A stretch of DNA of 64,000 nucleotides from Plantactinospora mayteni (GCF_016862935.1 NZ_BONX01000023.1:542498-606497); one strand, 5' to 3'; shown: positions 8,531 to 17,008, counted from the stretch's first letter. Notes: generated from the letters alone by a model not told the origin. Numbers and translations: made by a program.

Positions 8531-9278
8531 CGTCGACGCCCTCGGTGAGGAACGTGTGGGCGTACACCAGCAGGTCGGTCAGCTCGATCGCCCGGCCCTG
8601 CCCGCCCTCGGCGGCCAGCCGCAGGCCGTCCTCCCAGTACGCTCGGCGCAGCTTGTTCTGGAAGTTCTGGAAGTCGATCCACGCACCCTCGGCCTGGTCG
8701 AGCTTGCGCAACTCGCCGTACAACAGGTCGGTTCTGGCGAGGCCGAGTTCGGGGCCGATGCTGCCGCCGCCGGTCTTCGGGTTGTCGAAACGCATCTTGA
8801 GGAATGGCCTCGACACCCGGTGGATGTTGGCGGATTCCAGGAACTTGCCGAACCGGTCCACCGCCTCGATCTGCGACTCGCGGCCGGAGAACTCGCAGCG
8901 CCACGCCGGGAACACCTGATAGGTGACCTCTGAGAGTTCGGGAATCTTTTTGTGCAGACGGTAGACGGCTGGGATCACACCGCCGACCGTGTCGAACTCG
9001 TAATTGGAGTCCGCCGGTGGCGTGTAACCTTCGAGAACCGCGAACGGCACGGCCGCCAGCACCTCGGTGCTGCGCTCCCGGGCGAAGGACAGGACGCTGA
9101 CCATGAGCTCCTCGTCCCCTTCGCCGCGCACGTTCATCTGCACCGCGTGCGCGCCATCGGGGGTGAGGGCCAGGCCGTAGGTGAACATGGTGCTCAGCGA
9201 CCAGGTCCACGCGTCCTGGATCCCCGGTAGGGGCCGGACGCCGGCGAAACCCTGGACGACATTGGCGATATCGATCAC
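8520..9278 (-). CDS. Hypothetical protein immediately downstream of the toxin, candidate immunity protein
   Basis: A 252-residue soluble protein of unknown family. The N-terminal half reads as alternating strands (YGLALTPDGAHAVQMNVRG, ELMVSVLSFAR), and the C-terminal half is helical (ELRKLDQAEGAWIDFQNFQNKLRRAYW). No signal peptide, membrane helix or catalytic motif was recognised. It begins 47 bp after the stop of the nuclease toxin and overlaps the next gene. In polymorphic toxin cassettes the gene directly after the toxin usually encodes its inhibitor, making this the first immunity candidate. A function as a structural or trafficking component is also possible. Confidence 0.65.
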   Translation of the reverse strand: MIDIANVVQGFAGVRPLPGIQDAWTWSLSTMFTYGLALTPDGAHAVQMNVRGEGDEELMVSVLSFARERSTEVLAAVPFAVLEGYTPPADSNYEFDTVGGVIPAVYRLHKKIPELSEVTYQVFPAWRCEFSGRESQIEAVDRFGKFLESANIHRVSRPFLKMRFDNPKTGGGSIGPELGLARTDLLYGELRKLDQAEGAWIDFQNFQNKLRRAYWEDGLRLAAEGGQGRAIELTDLLVYAHTFLTEGVDDES

Positions 9279-9325
9279 GACACTCCAGTTCGGTTACCGG
9301 CAGCTGGCGCCCTCGGGGTCGGACA

Positions 9326-10042
9326 TCAGTCGGGAGTATACCCCCCGCCAGTTTCCTGTTCGTATCTCAACCCCAATGTCGCGCCGCCCCTGGAATTCTC
9401 CGACCGCAGCATGGGCTGAAGATTGTCGACGTTATTGTACCAGTCATTCCGATACTGCCTGGAATTGAACCGGCCATTGTCGTTCCAGTCCTGAACGACT
9501 GGCTTGTTATGTTCGTAGGTGATCTCGTCGCCGTCCGGGACGTCGATAACCTCACCGTTCTCGTCGAGCCAGGTCATGTCTTCCCTGGGCATCCGCTGAC
9601 CGCCGGGCATACGCGGCCACTCCCCGGCGAGCGCACCTTCCACCGTGTACCTGCGGGCCATGTCGTCGTGTGTGGACTCGCGGTAGCCGCCGGGATACTC
9701 GCTGTCCCGGTTGTGCGCGCCAGGTGGCGCCGTCGGATCCTTGGCGTATCCGCCGTCCGGCCCGTGCAGGCGCCCGTTGGCGTCGTACTTGTAGCCGGGC
9801 GGTAGCGGATCGCCGGTGATCGTGCTGGTCACCGGCGACTGGGTGGTGGAGCTGGCCGCGCTCGCATTACCTACCCGGCCGGCCTGGAACGTCGCCTGTA
9901 CGGCGGTGTGGCCCCCGTCCACACTGCCGGCGTTCCCACCGGACGGTCTCCTCCCCGGCGACGCGGCGTCGCTGTCGCTCCCGGTGCGGGTGGTCGAAGG
10001 AGTGTCGGTGCCGGCGTGGGATCCCCCGCTGCCTCTGGCCAT
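9326..10042 (-). CDS. Polymorphic toxin with C-terminal HNH/Endo VII-like (GH-E-type) nuclease domain
   Basis: A 238-residue protein. Residues 1-85 are a Ser/Thr/Gly-rich linker; a pre-toxin segment GYKYDANGRLHGPDGGYAKDP follows; and the C-terminal 80 residues carry YEHNKPVVQDWNDNGRFNS, RQYRNDWYN, DNLQPM and SENSRGG, the pattern of HNH/Endo VII-type (GH-E) nuclease toxins. It would be released through a type VII-like route and cut nucleic acid in a rival. By my count 9361-9540, which encodes the nuclease end, is about 55% GC, well below its surroundings, suggesting a swapped toxin tip. The start is uncertain: ATG 10042 lies 92 bp after the WXG100 stop and there is an in-frame stop about 50 bp upstream. 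Confidence 0.7.
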   Translation of the reverse strand: MARGSGGSHAGTDTPSTTRTGSDSDAASPGRRPSGGNAGSVDGGHTAVQATFQAGRVGNASAASSTTQSPVTSTITGDPLPPGYKYDANGRLHGPDGGYAKDPTAPPGAHNRDSEYPGGYRESTHDDMARRYTVEGALAGEWPRMPGGQRMPREDMTWLDENGEVIDVPDGDEITYEHNKPVVQDWNDNGRFNSRQYRNDWYNNVDNLQPMLRSENSRGGATLGLRYEQETGGGYTPD

Positions 10043-10134
10043 CGGCGCCCTACCAACTCTCGGCGGCGAGGCGAACAGCCGGCTCGGTCATGCCGCCCCC
10101 ACCAGTCGTACGGGAAGTCCGCGCAAGCTCATGG

Positions 10135-10839
10135 TCAGCTGCCCATCAGCGTCTTCAGGTTGGTAAGGCTGGTGATCAGCGCGCTGGTGTAGCTCGCGAT
10201 CCGGCCGGCCCACTTCAGCACCGCCGACACGATCTGCGCCGCGACCAGCGGGATCGTGACGACCAGCAACGCCTCCGCGGCCCAGACGATCACCCGGGCG
10301 ACCAGATCGCAGATCAGATCCCGGACGATGTCACGGGTGAACTGCACCAGGTTGCCCGCCGCCTGGGTCGCCGAGGCCATCGTCGCCGCCAGCACGGACA
10401 GCCCGCCGAGCCCGTCGACGTTGTTGGCCATCTTGTTCTGGTACGCCTCGGCCGCGCTGCCGCCCCAGTCAGGCAGGTCCGACGCGAGGCTGGCGTACAG
10501 GTCCTCGGCCATGGTCTGCAACGCGCCGGCCATGTTCTTCCACGTCTCGGCGTGCGCGACGACCATGTCCGGAATCCCGGCCAGCTTGTCCAGCACCTCA
10601 CGCAACGGCTCGAAATGCTCCATCGCCCAGCCGAGCCCGTTGGCGAGCAGCGCACTGAACGGATCGAGCACGGTGGCCGCGGCCTCGAGCGCGAACGCCC
10701 CGCCGGCCAGCAGCCCGTCGACCCAGGAGCCGCTGTTCACCGACTGGTGCAGGCCCTGAAAGCCCTCGGCCAGCGACGATCCCGTCCACGCCGTACGCGA
10801 CGAGGTCGGCGTGGCGACCAGCGCGTTGTCGGCGACCAT
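10135..10839 (-). CDS. WXG100-type secretion substrate with hydrophobic C-terminal region
   Basis: A 234-residue helical protein. DLPDWGGSAAEAYQNKM (about residues 123-139) is the WXG turn between two amphipathic helices, and a hydrophobic stretch VARVIVWAAEALLVVTIPLVAAQIVSAVL follows (about 180-208). This resembles the N-terminal targeting half of actinobacterial type VII polymorphic toxins, with the toxin carried here on the next gene. The start at 10839 lies 10 bp after the EspC-like stop. It probably heterodimerises with the EspC-like protein for export; no ESX membrane components are in the window. Confidence 0.75.
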   Translation of the reverse strand: MVADNALVATPTSSRTAWTGSSLAEGFQGLHQSVNSGSWVDGLLAGGAFALEAAATVLDPFSALLANGLGWAMEHFEPLREVLDKLAGIPDMVVAHAETWKNMAGALQTMAEDLYASLASDLPDWGGSAAEAYQNKMANNVDGLGGLSVLAATMASATQAAGNLVQFTRDIVRDLICDLVARVIVWAAEALLVVTIPLVAAQIVSAVLKWAGRIASYTSALITSLTNLKTLMGS

Positions 10840-10849
10840 GACGGCGACC

Positions 10850-11167
10850 TCACCCCGCCCCGCCGGACCGGCGGACTCGATCCGAGGACGAACTGTCAGC
10901 GGACTCGTACGCCCGGGCAGCGGTGGTCAACGCATCCGACGCCAGCGACAGGTTCTCCTCGACGTACGCGTACAACGCGTCCTGCCGCTGGTGCCGGGCC
11001 TCGAGAATCCCGGCGATCCACCCGCACAACAACCCGTAGGCCGCGTCGTTCTGGGCGATCGCCCGGCTGGCACCCTTGATCGCACCCAGTTGATCCCGCA
11101 CCGCCAGCACCTTGGCCGCATGCCGGTGCAACTGTGCGGGGTCGACATTGAACGCGTCAGCCGCCAT
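10850..11167 (-). CDS. EspC-like type VII secretion target (ESX-associated helical protein)
   Basis: A 105-residue all-helical protein without signal peptide, beginning AFNVDPAQLHRHAAKVLAVRDQLGAI. This matches the N-terminal pattern of EspC/DUF2580 and related type VII targets: the phrase D-P-x-x-L-x-x-H-A, then a Gly/Trp-containing turn (YGLLCGWIAG) and a second long helix. Such proteins form helical hairpins that pair with WXG100 partners. It starts 3 bp after the YbaB-like stop and is followed by the WXG100 gene, so the three are one transcript. Confidence 0.75.
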   Translation of the reverse strand: MAADAFNVDPAQLHRHAAKVLAVRDQLGAIKGASRAIAQNDAAYGLLCGWIAGILEARHQRQDALYAYVEENLSLASDALTTAARAYESADSSSSDRVRRSGGAG

Positions 11168-11170
11168 CGC

Positions 11171-11668
11171 CTACCCCCTTCCCCGACCGGGAGCAGGAGG
11201 CCCAGGCACGCCGTCGGTGGGCTCCGGCGGCTCAAGCAGCTGCTGCATCCGATCACCGATCGTGCGCGCCGCCACCGAGTCAGGCCCCATCGTCTCGATC
11301 GCGATCTCCCGCGACCGGTCAGCCGCCGTCACCCGCGCCTGACGCAGTGCGGACATCACCGCCCGCGCGACCGTCTCCGGATCGAACCGGTGGATCCGCT
11401 CCGTCAGCTTCAGATCGACCAAGACGCCCGTGGAGTCGACCGTCACCTCGGCCAGCCCGTTGCCGTCCTTCGCACTGGCCCGCAGCTGTCCGATCTGGTC
11501 ACTCATGGCCTGCGTCCTCGCCGCCATCGCCTCGACGCGCTGCTTCCACGACCGCAAGTAGTCACGCGAGCTGTCCGGATCCAGAAACGCCTCACCGTCC
11601 GGAGTCCCCGCCATGGCCGCCACCCCCCGGCCGCCACCCGACGACCTGCCGAAGTCTAACAACGACAC
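11171..11668 (-). CDS. YbaB/EbfC-family protein, first gene of the toxin cassette
   Basis: Up to 165 residues. The core from about residue 33 (RSWKQRVEAMAARTQAMSDQIGQL... GLAEVTVDSTGVLVDLKL) has the helix-strand-strand layout of YbaB/EbfC DNA-binding proteins, followed by a Pro/Gly-rich tail. YbaB-like genes commonly head type VII effector cassettes in actinomycetes. The start is ambiguous: GTG 11668 would include a rare TTA leucine codon within the first five codons, while ATG 11614 begins closer to the domain. If 11668 is right, expression could depend on the bldA tRNA. Confidence 0.75.
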   Translation of the reverse strand: MSLLDFGRSSGGGRGVAAMAGTPDGEAFLDPDSSRDYLRSWKQRVEAMAARTQAMSDQIGQLRASAKDGNGLAEVTVDSTGVLVDLKLTERIHRFDPETVARAVMSALRQARVTAADRSREIAIETMGPDSVAARTIGDRMQQLLEPPEPTDGVPGPPAPGRGRG

Positions 11669-11872
11669 GCCCAGATGATCAGATGGCCTTTGCCGCCCGA
11701 CTCAGGCCGTCGGAACCGGCAAATCGGCCCGACCTTGCGGCGCGCCCGGATCCGCAGATCGACGAGGAATCCAGCGGCCGTTGCCGCAGGTGTGTCGGCG
11801 CGGCAGCCTGACCGGCGTGCCGCACCGAGCATCCCCGTCCGACCCGAGTCCTTCGACGGCCGGATCCTGTGG

Positions 11873-12907
11873 TTACCGGGTGGTGGCGTCCTGGACCTCG
11901 CCGACGAGTTCCTCGACGATGTCCTCGAGGAAGATCACCCCGGTCGTGCCGCCGGTGTCGTCGAGGACCCGGGCGATGTGCGACCCGCCTCGCCGCATCG
12001 TGGCCAACGCGTCCTCCAGTTCGCTGTCCCTGCGTACGGCGGCGAGCCGGCGGACACGTTTGGCCGGTACAGCGGCGGTGTAGGCGCTTCCGGCCAGGTC
12101 CATGACGTCCTTGATGTGCAGATATCCGTTTGGTTCACCGTTGGCGGTGAGCAGGTAGCGGGAGTATCCGTGCTCGGCAACGGCCTGCTGGATCTGCGCC
12201 GGTGTCACGGTCGACGACAGTACGACCAGGTCGCCGAGGGGGACCTCCACGTCGCCGACGGTCTTCGCGGTGAACTCGACGACTGCGGTGAGGGTGCCCG
12301 ACCCGTCGACGAGTACCCCCTCGCGGGTCGACTGCGCCACGATGGTCGCCACCTCGTCGAGGCTGTAGGTGCTGTTCGCCTCGTCCTTCGGTGTCACCCG
12401 GAACAGCCGCAGGATGCCGTTCGCGATCCCGTTGAGGCTCCAGATGACCGGTTTGAACATCCGGGCCACGAACACCAGCGGCGGAGCCAGAATCAGCGCT
12501 GCCGCCGTCGGTACGGAGAACGAGATGTTCTTCGGCACCATCTCACCGAACACGACGTGCAGGAACGTCACCAGCCCGAGCGCGACGACGAACGCGACCA
12601 CCGTCACCGTCTCCGGGGAGAGCGGCGTGTGCGCGAGCGGAATCTCCAGCAGGTGGTGGATCGCCGGCTCGGAGACGTTCAGGATGAGCAGCGAGCAGAC
12701 GGTGATGCCGAGCTGGCTCGTCGCCAACATCAGCGTGGCGTGCTCCATCGCCCACAGCGTGGTCTGGGCGGCGCGGCTGCCGGCCTGGGCCCTCGGTTCG
12801 ATCTGGGACCGGCGGGCCGAGATCACCGCGAACTCGGCGCCGACGAAGAACGCGTTGACGACCAGCAGGACAAGCAGCCAGATGATGCCCGGCAGGTACT
12901 CGCTCAC
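11873..12907 (-). CDS. CNNM/CorC-type membrane protein with CBS pair (second of pair)
   Basis: A 344-residue inner-membrane protein of the hemolysin-C/CNNM class, implicated in divalent cation (Mg/Co) homeostasis. The CNNM transmembrane domain occupies about residues 1-190 (IWLLVLLVVNAFFVGAEFAVI, VTVVAFVVALGLVTFLHVVFGEMVPK), followed by CBS motifs (about 200-340; GYLHIKDVMDLA, TTGVIFLEDIVEELVGEVQD). It is shorter than its partner and lacks the CorC C-terminal domain. Its ATG overlaps the upstream CNNM stop by four bases, so the two are coupled and may heterodimerise. Confidence 0.88.
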   Translation of the reverse strand: MSEYLPGIIWLLVLLVVNAFFVGAEFAVISARRSQIEPRAQAGSRAAQTTLWAMEHATLMLATSQLGITVCSLLILNVSEPAIHHLLEIPLAHTPLSPETVTVVAFVVALGLVTFLHVVFGEMVPKNISFSVPTAAALILAPPLVFVARMFKPVIWSLNGIANGILRLFRVTPKDEANSTYSLDEVATIVAQSTREGVLVDGSGTLTAVVEFTAKTVGDVEVPLGDLVVLSSTVTPAQIQQAVAEHGYSRYLLTANGEPNGYLHIKDVMDLAGSAYTAAVPAKRVRRLAAVRRDSELEDALATMRRGGSHIARVLDDTGGTTGVIFLEDIVEELVGEVQDATTR

Positions 12908-14256
12908 CGGGCCGCCTCCCGCGTCCGCGCACCGGCCGCACGCGGGGCCGCGGAGCCGCCGGCCCCGTCGGCGGGAACGAACCGCAGCCGGTCGACCTGG
13001 ACGCCGTTGAGGTGTTCGACGCGCAGCACGCCGCCGTCGATGGCGATCTCGTCGCCGACCTTCGGGAACCGGTTGAGGCGCGCGGTGACGAATCCGGCGA
13101 CGGTGTCGTAGTCGTCGTGCTCCGGAATCACGATCGTGGTCCGCTCCAGTAGTTCGTCGGGGCGTAGCGAGGCGTCGAAGAGGATCGACCGGCCGCGCCG
13201 CAGGACGACGGTCCGGGCCCGGTCGTGCTCGTCCTCCAGATCGCCGACGATCTCCTCGACCAGGTCTTCGAGGGTGACGATGCCGGCCGTGCCACCGTGC
13301 TCGTCGTAGACGACCGCGAACTGTAGGCCCTCGCCACGCAGCGCGGGCAGCAGCACATCCAGGCCCATCGTCTCCGGAACCCGCAACGGTTCGACCATCA
13401 GGTCACTCGCCCGGATCTCGGAGCGGTCTTCCAGCGGGATCGCGAACGCGTGCTTGACGTGCAGGACCCCGACGATGTCGTCGACGCCGCGGCCGACGAC
13501 CGGGAACCGGGACACGCCGGTGCCTGCGGCCCGGGCGATCACCTCGGCGGCGGTAGCGGCGGAGCCGACCGCCGCCATCCGTACCCGGGGAGTCATCACG
13601 TCGGAGGCGTCCCGCCCGGAGAACCGCAGCGTGCGGTCCAGCAGCGTGGCATGTTCCGGATCGAGTACGCCGGCCCGGGCCGAGTGCCGCAGCAGCGAGC
13701 TGAGCTCCTCCGCACTACGAGCACCGGACAGTTCCTCCTTCGGCTCGATCCCGAACCCGCGGATGACGGCGTTGGCGGTGTTGTTGAACAGCAGGATCAG
13801 TGGCTTCAGCACGGTGGTGAAGAGGATCTGGAACGGCACCACGAACTTCGCCGTCCGCAGCGGCACCGCGAGAGCGAAGTTCTTCGGTACCAATTCACCG
13901 ATCACCATCGAGAAGAGCGTCGCCAGGGCGATACCGACGACCGCACCGACCCCGGAGACCATGCCCTGCGGCACGCCCACGGCCTCCAGCGGGCCGGCGA
14001 GCAGAGCACTCACCGCGGGCTCGAAGGTGTACCCGGTGAGCAGGGTCGTCAGCGAGATACCGAGCTGCGCGCTCGACAGGTGCGTCGACGTGATCTTCAA
14101 CGCGGAGATCGTCGGGCCGAGTCGCTTCTCACCCCGGGCCTGACGCGCTTCGACGTCGCCACGATCGAGATTGACCAACGCGAACTCGGACGCCACGAAC
14201 ATGCCGGTACCGACCGTGAGGACCAGTCCGATCCCCAGCAGGACAAACTCAGACAT
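12904..14256 (-). CDS. CNNM/CorC-type membrane protein with CBS pair and CorC_HlyC domain (first of pair)
   Basis: A 450-residue membrane protein. The CNNM domain (about 1-200) contains FVASEFALVNLDRGDVEARQARGEK and FSMVIGELVPKNFALA; the CBS pair (about 220-345) contains DVMTPRVRMAAV and GTAGIVTLEDLVEEIVGDLEDEHD; and a C-terminal CorC_HlyC transporter-associated domain (about 350-430) ends VEHLNGVQVDRLRFVP. It is the full-length member of the tandem pair. Cation transport or Mg-dependent signalling is the family role; direct transport by these proteins is debated. Confidence 0.9.
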   Translation of the reverse strand: MSEFVLLGIGLVLTVGTGMFVASEFALVNLDRGDVEARQARGEKRLGPTISALKITSTHLSSAQLGISLTTLLTGYTFEPAVSALLAGPLEAVGVPQGMVSGVGAVVGIALATLFSMVIGELVPKNFALAVPLRTAKFVVPFQILFTTVLKPLILLFNNTANAVIRGFGIEPKEELSGARSAEELSSLLRHSARAGVLDPEHATLLDRTLRFSGRDASDVMTPRVRMAAVGSAATAAEVIARAAGTGVSRFPVVGRGVDDIVGVLHVKHAFAIPLEDRSEIRASDLMVEPLRVPETMGLDVLLPALRGEGLQFAVVYDEHGGTAGIVTLEDLVEEIVGDLEDEHDRARTVVLRRGRSILFDASLRPDELLERTTIVIPEHDDYDTVAGFVTARLNRFPKVGDEIAIDGGVLRVEHLNGVQVDRLRFVPADGAGGSAAPRAAGARTREAAR

Positions 14257-14490
14257 CGGTCAGCCCCTCGAACCCGGCGACCGCCCACGGGGCGGCGGCG
14301 ACGAGGGGCCAGGGACTATGGGAAGGAAGATCATCCATAATCCCGTAGACAGTAGCGACCGAACCTGAAAGCAAGCTGGAAGCGGACCCAGGAGCCTCAG
14401 CCGTCCGGTCTCGATGCCGTTGTCGGCGACGCCCGAGAAGGGCTTCTGGGCGGAGCCGACACCGATGCGGGCTCCCCGGACGTCATCTCG

Positions 14491-15141
14491 ATGGACCCAG
14501 GCTCGTACGGTGATCAGCTACGCTACGACACCGTGGGACACGTTCTCGCCCGGCTGGCCGGCTACGGAGTGGTGCTGACACCGCACTGGCCGTACATGTT
14601 CGAGCGCCACCAGGCCGGCTCGGATGCCGTACGGGTCACTCGATGGACTTCCTCCGGTCCTGTGCAGGTGGTGGTCCAGCCCGATCGGCTCACCGAGGGT
14701 CGAGAGGTCGTGGACGTTGCAGACGGGCCGAGCCATCCCTGCTGGTTCGTCGAGACGTCTGCCTTCCGTTTGCGCTGGCCCGCTCAGTTCACGATCGAGT
14801 CACCGCAGGACCAGGCCGACAGCACTCCGTTCTACCTGCACGGGCCGGGTGAGGCGACCATCTTCCCTCAGGGCCCGGTACCGCAGGAACGACTGGCAGA
14901 TCCGCACGCCCTCGTCGCGGCCGGGCAAACAGTTCTCGATCACCGCGTGTCGGAGGACGGCTCCACTTTGACCGAGTTGGGCTATCAGCACAACGAAGAG
15001 GAGTGGTGGCAGGGGCATTGGACGATCCGGTACGACTCGGACCGGTTGTTGGTCTTCACGGCTCAGGCGCTTTCAGCGCACTCGACGCAGGCTCGGGAAG
15101 CCGCAGAGGTTATCGCAGCGAGTGTCGAGCGCCGTCAGTAG
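14491..15141 (+). CDS. Hypothetical protein
   Basis: A 216-residue soluble protein of unrecognised family, on the opposite strand to its neighbours. It has no signal peptide or membrane helix. Visible features are Trp-rich stretches (YGVVLTPHWPYMFERH, EEWWQGHWTIRYDSDRLLVFTAQA) and a helical C-terminus ending EAAEVIAASVERRQ. The base composition and codon use match the surroundings. ATG 14491 lacks a clear ribosome-binding site. Two hairpins follow its stop. I cannot assign a function. Confidence 0.6.
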   Translation: MDPGSYGDQLRYDTVGHVLARLAGYGVVLTPHWPYMFERHQAGSDAVRVTRWTSSGPVQVVVQPDRLTEGREVVDVADGPSHPCWFVETSAFRLRWPAQFTIESPQDQADSTPFYLHGPGEATIFPQGPVPQERLADPHALVAAGQTVLDHRVSEDGSTLTELGYQHNEEEWWQGHWTIRYDSDRLLVFTAQALSAHSTQAREAAEVIAASVERRQ

Positions 15142-15175
15142 CGGCCCTGGGCATCTACTCATCGGCCATGTGCGC

Positions 15176-15197
15176 CCGCCGCTCCCTGAAGCGGCGG
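15176..15197. terminator. Stem-loop after the hypothetical gene
   Basis: CCGCCGCT / AGCGGCGG form an 8-bp stem with a CCCTGA loop, 35 bp past the stop at 15141. It lies between convergent genes and may end transcription from either side together with the repeat at 15209-15267. Confidence 0.6.
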
Positions 15198-15208
15198 TGG
15201 CTCAGAAT

Positions 15209-15267
15209 GCGGGGTCTCCGGTCGTCGGGTTCGTTGTGGTCGATGAACTCGCTACCGGAGACCCCGC
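15209..15267. terminator. Long-loop inverted repeat between convergent genes
   Basis: GCGGGGTCTCCGGT (15209-15222) is exactly complementary to ACCGGAGACCCCGC (15254-15267), with a 31-base loop. Together with the smaller stem just before it, this is a likely bidirectional transcription stop between the + gene and the GH30 gene. A relic of a mobile element end is also possible. Confidence 0.5.
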
Positions 15268-15343
15268 CATCTATTTGTCGCTACGGCCCTGTCTGTGGCG
15301 TGGCGGGACGTCGGTTTCGGGGTGGGACAACGGGTTGGTGTGG

Positions 15344-17008
15344 TCAGCCGGCGGTGCAGGATCTGATTTGTGGTCGTGCCGAGCTGTTGCCGTTCATCAT
15401 GGTGGTGAAGCCGAACATGTTGCCGCTGCCGTCGGAGCGCATCGTCAGTACGGTGCCGTTGCCGCTCAGGCTGGCGCTGCCGCTCCAGGTGGTGGTGATC
15501 TGCTGCGGCGAGGTGACAGCGACAACCACGCTCCAACCGCTGGCGCCGCTGACCGTCACCGCCGTGTTGTAACGATCGCCCCACACCGTGCCGGGCGTAA
15601 TCGACGCGGTACAGCTACCACCGGCCGGCGGGGTGGTCGGAGTCGTCGTGGGCTGCCCGGTCGGCGGGGTGGTCGGTGCGGCGCCCTCGCTGACGGTGAT
15701 GGTGGAGATGCTCCGCGCCGGGATGTTGACGGTTGCCTGTCCGTCGCTGAGATTGACTGGCTGTGACGCGGCGCCCAGGCTTTGTGAGGTGACGGTGTAC
15801 TCGGCGTTCGAGATGCTCCGCGGCGTTTGGATGACGGCATTGTTGACCGCGCTGTTCGAGCGGTTGAGAATCACCAGCGTGACCTTGCCCCTGCCCTGGT
15901 AGGCCGTGACCTCCAGGGAAGAGGTTCTCGAGCTCTTCGAGAGGGCGACGCGCTTGTCGCCGGGCCGGACGTACTTGGAGTACTGCGAAAATGCCTGGCC
16001 GCGCTTGAGGACCGCGCCCTTCGTGGTCCCGTACTGCGAATCGCCGTCGCCGATGAAGGAGTAGAAGCGGCGGCCGTACCACCAGACGTATGCGCTCCAG
16101 TTGGCCTCCATCGACCTGTGCACGGTCCGCATGATGTCGTCCAGGGTCTCGTTCCAGACTGCCGGGTTGCTGGGATTTCCCCAGATGGTCGAACCATTCC
16201 CGTCGGCCGCGTGCAGGTTCCACTCGGTCATCCACTGGTTCTTGCCGTATTGGGTCGCGAGCGGATAGGAGGACAGGTTGCCACTGTTCTCGGCGTCGTA
16301 CAGGTGCCCGCCGACGTAGCCGATGTTGTTGCGCGCGGTGACGTCCTGCAACGTGGGGTCGGTGTACGCGCGGTTGAATCTCAGGGATTCGCCAACCATG
16401 AGCCTGGTGTCCCTGACCTTGGTGCCCTGGTCGCGGACGAAGTTCCGCAACTCGGTGCCGGTCCAGTCCATCGAATCGTAGTCCGGGTGCCAGTCCGGCT
16501 CATTCTGGACCGAGGTCACGTCGACCGTGACGCCCTGATTCTTCATGTACTGCACGTAACCGTTCAGGTGCTCCGCATAGTCGTCGTAGTAGTCGGTCCT
16601 GAGCTTGCCGCCGTTGATCCTGCTGTTGTTCGTCTTGAAGTTCGCGGGGGCCGTCCAGGGCGAGGCAAGGATCTTGACATCGGAGCCGTACGACTTCGCC
16701 GTCTTCAGGCTGTTCGCGTACAAGCCCCACTCGCTCGACACCGGCGACACCACGGTCCGAACGATCGACAGGCCAAGCTGCCCCTGGCCCGTACCGACGA
16801 GTGTCTGGGTCTCGCCGTCCGTCCACGGGCTGCCGGAACCACCAAAGATCGGGGTCGCGGCCCCAAATCCGTCGATCGTCTGATAAGACGAGGCGGTATT
16901 GACGGTGATGTCAGGCGTCGCGGCCAACAGAGGTGGGGCGGTCAGGACTCCCGCCGCGGTGACCACCGCGGTCGCCGCGGCCACCGACAGAATCTGGTAC
17001 TTCTTCAC
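15344..17008 (-). CDS. GH30-family glucuronoxylanase with CBM2
   Basis: A 554-residue secreted enzyme that probably cuts the xylan backbone next to methylglucuronic acid branches. Residues 1-30 are a signal peptide. The GH30 TIM barrel plus beta side domain spans about 31-440, with acid/base Glu170 in SVQNEPDW and nucleophile Glu262 in WMTEWNL. A Thr/Pro linker (about 443-463) leads to a CBM2 cellulose-binding module between two Cys (SCTASITPGTVW ... IRSCTAG). The sequence around both catalytic residues resembles bacterial GH30_8 glucuronoxylanases. It lies 196 bp downstream of the CE15 esterase gene on the same strand. Confidence 0.9.
   Translation of the reverse strand: MKKYQILSVAAATAVVTAAGVLTAPPLLAATPDITVNTASSYQTIDGFGAATPIFGGSGSPWTDGETQTLVGTGQGQLGLSIVRTVVSPVSSEWGLYANSLKTAKSYGSDVKILASPWTAPANFKTNNSRINGGKLRTDYYDDYAEHLNGYVQYMKNQGVTVDVTSVQNEPDWHPDYDSMDWTGTELRNFVRDQGTKVRDTRLMVGESLRFNRAYTDPTLQDVTARNNIGYVGGHLYDAENSGNLSSYPLATQYGKNQWMTEWNLHAADGNGSTIWGNPSNPAVWNETLDDIMRTVHRSMEANWSAYVWWYGRRFYSFIGDGDSQYGTTKGAVLKRGQAFSQYSKYVRPGDKRVALSKSSRTSSLEVTAYQGRGKVTLVILNRSNSAVNNAVIQTPRSISNAEYTVTSQSLGAASQPVNLSDGQATVNIPARSISTITVSEGAAPTTPPTGQPTTTPTTPPAGGSCTASITPGTVWGDRYNTAVTVSGASGWSVVVAVTSPQQITTTWSGSASLSGNGTVLTMRSDGSGNMFGFTTMMNGNSSARPQIRSCTAG
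15346..15640. repeat. CBM2-coding direct repeat, copy in the GH30 gene
   Basis: This 295-bp segment encodes the CBM2 and part of the linker. It aligns without gaps to 17207-17501 (offset 1861) with about nine differences by my count, i.e. about 97% identity, far above the rest of the two genes. This indicates recent duplication or gene conversion of the binding module. Confidence 0.9.

Noticed and set aside
10135..11167. Complete ESX/type VII secretion locus
   Set aside because: Only substrates and associated small proteins are present; EccB, EccC, EccD, EccE and mycosin genes are absent from the window.
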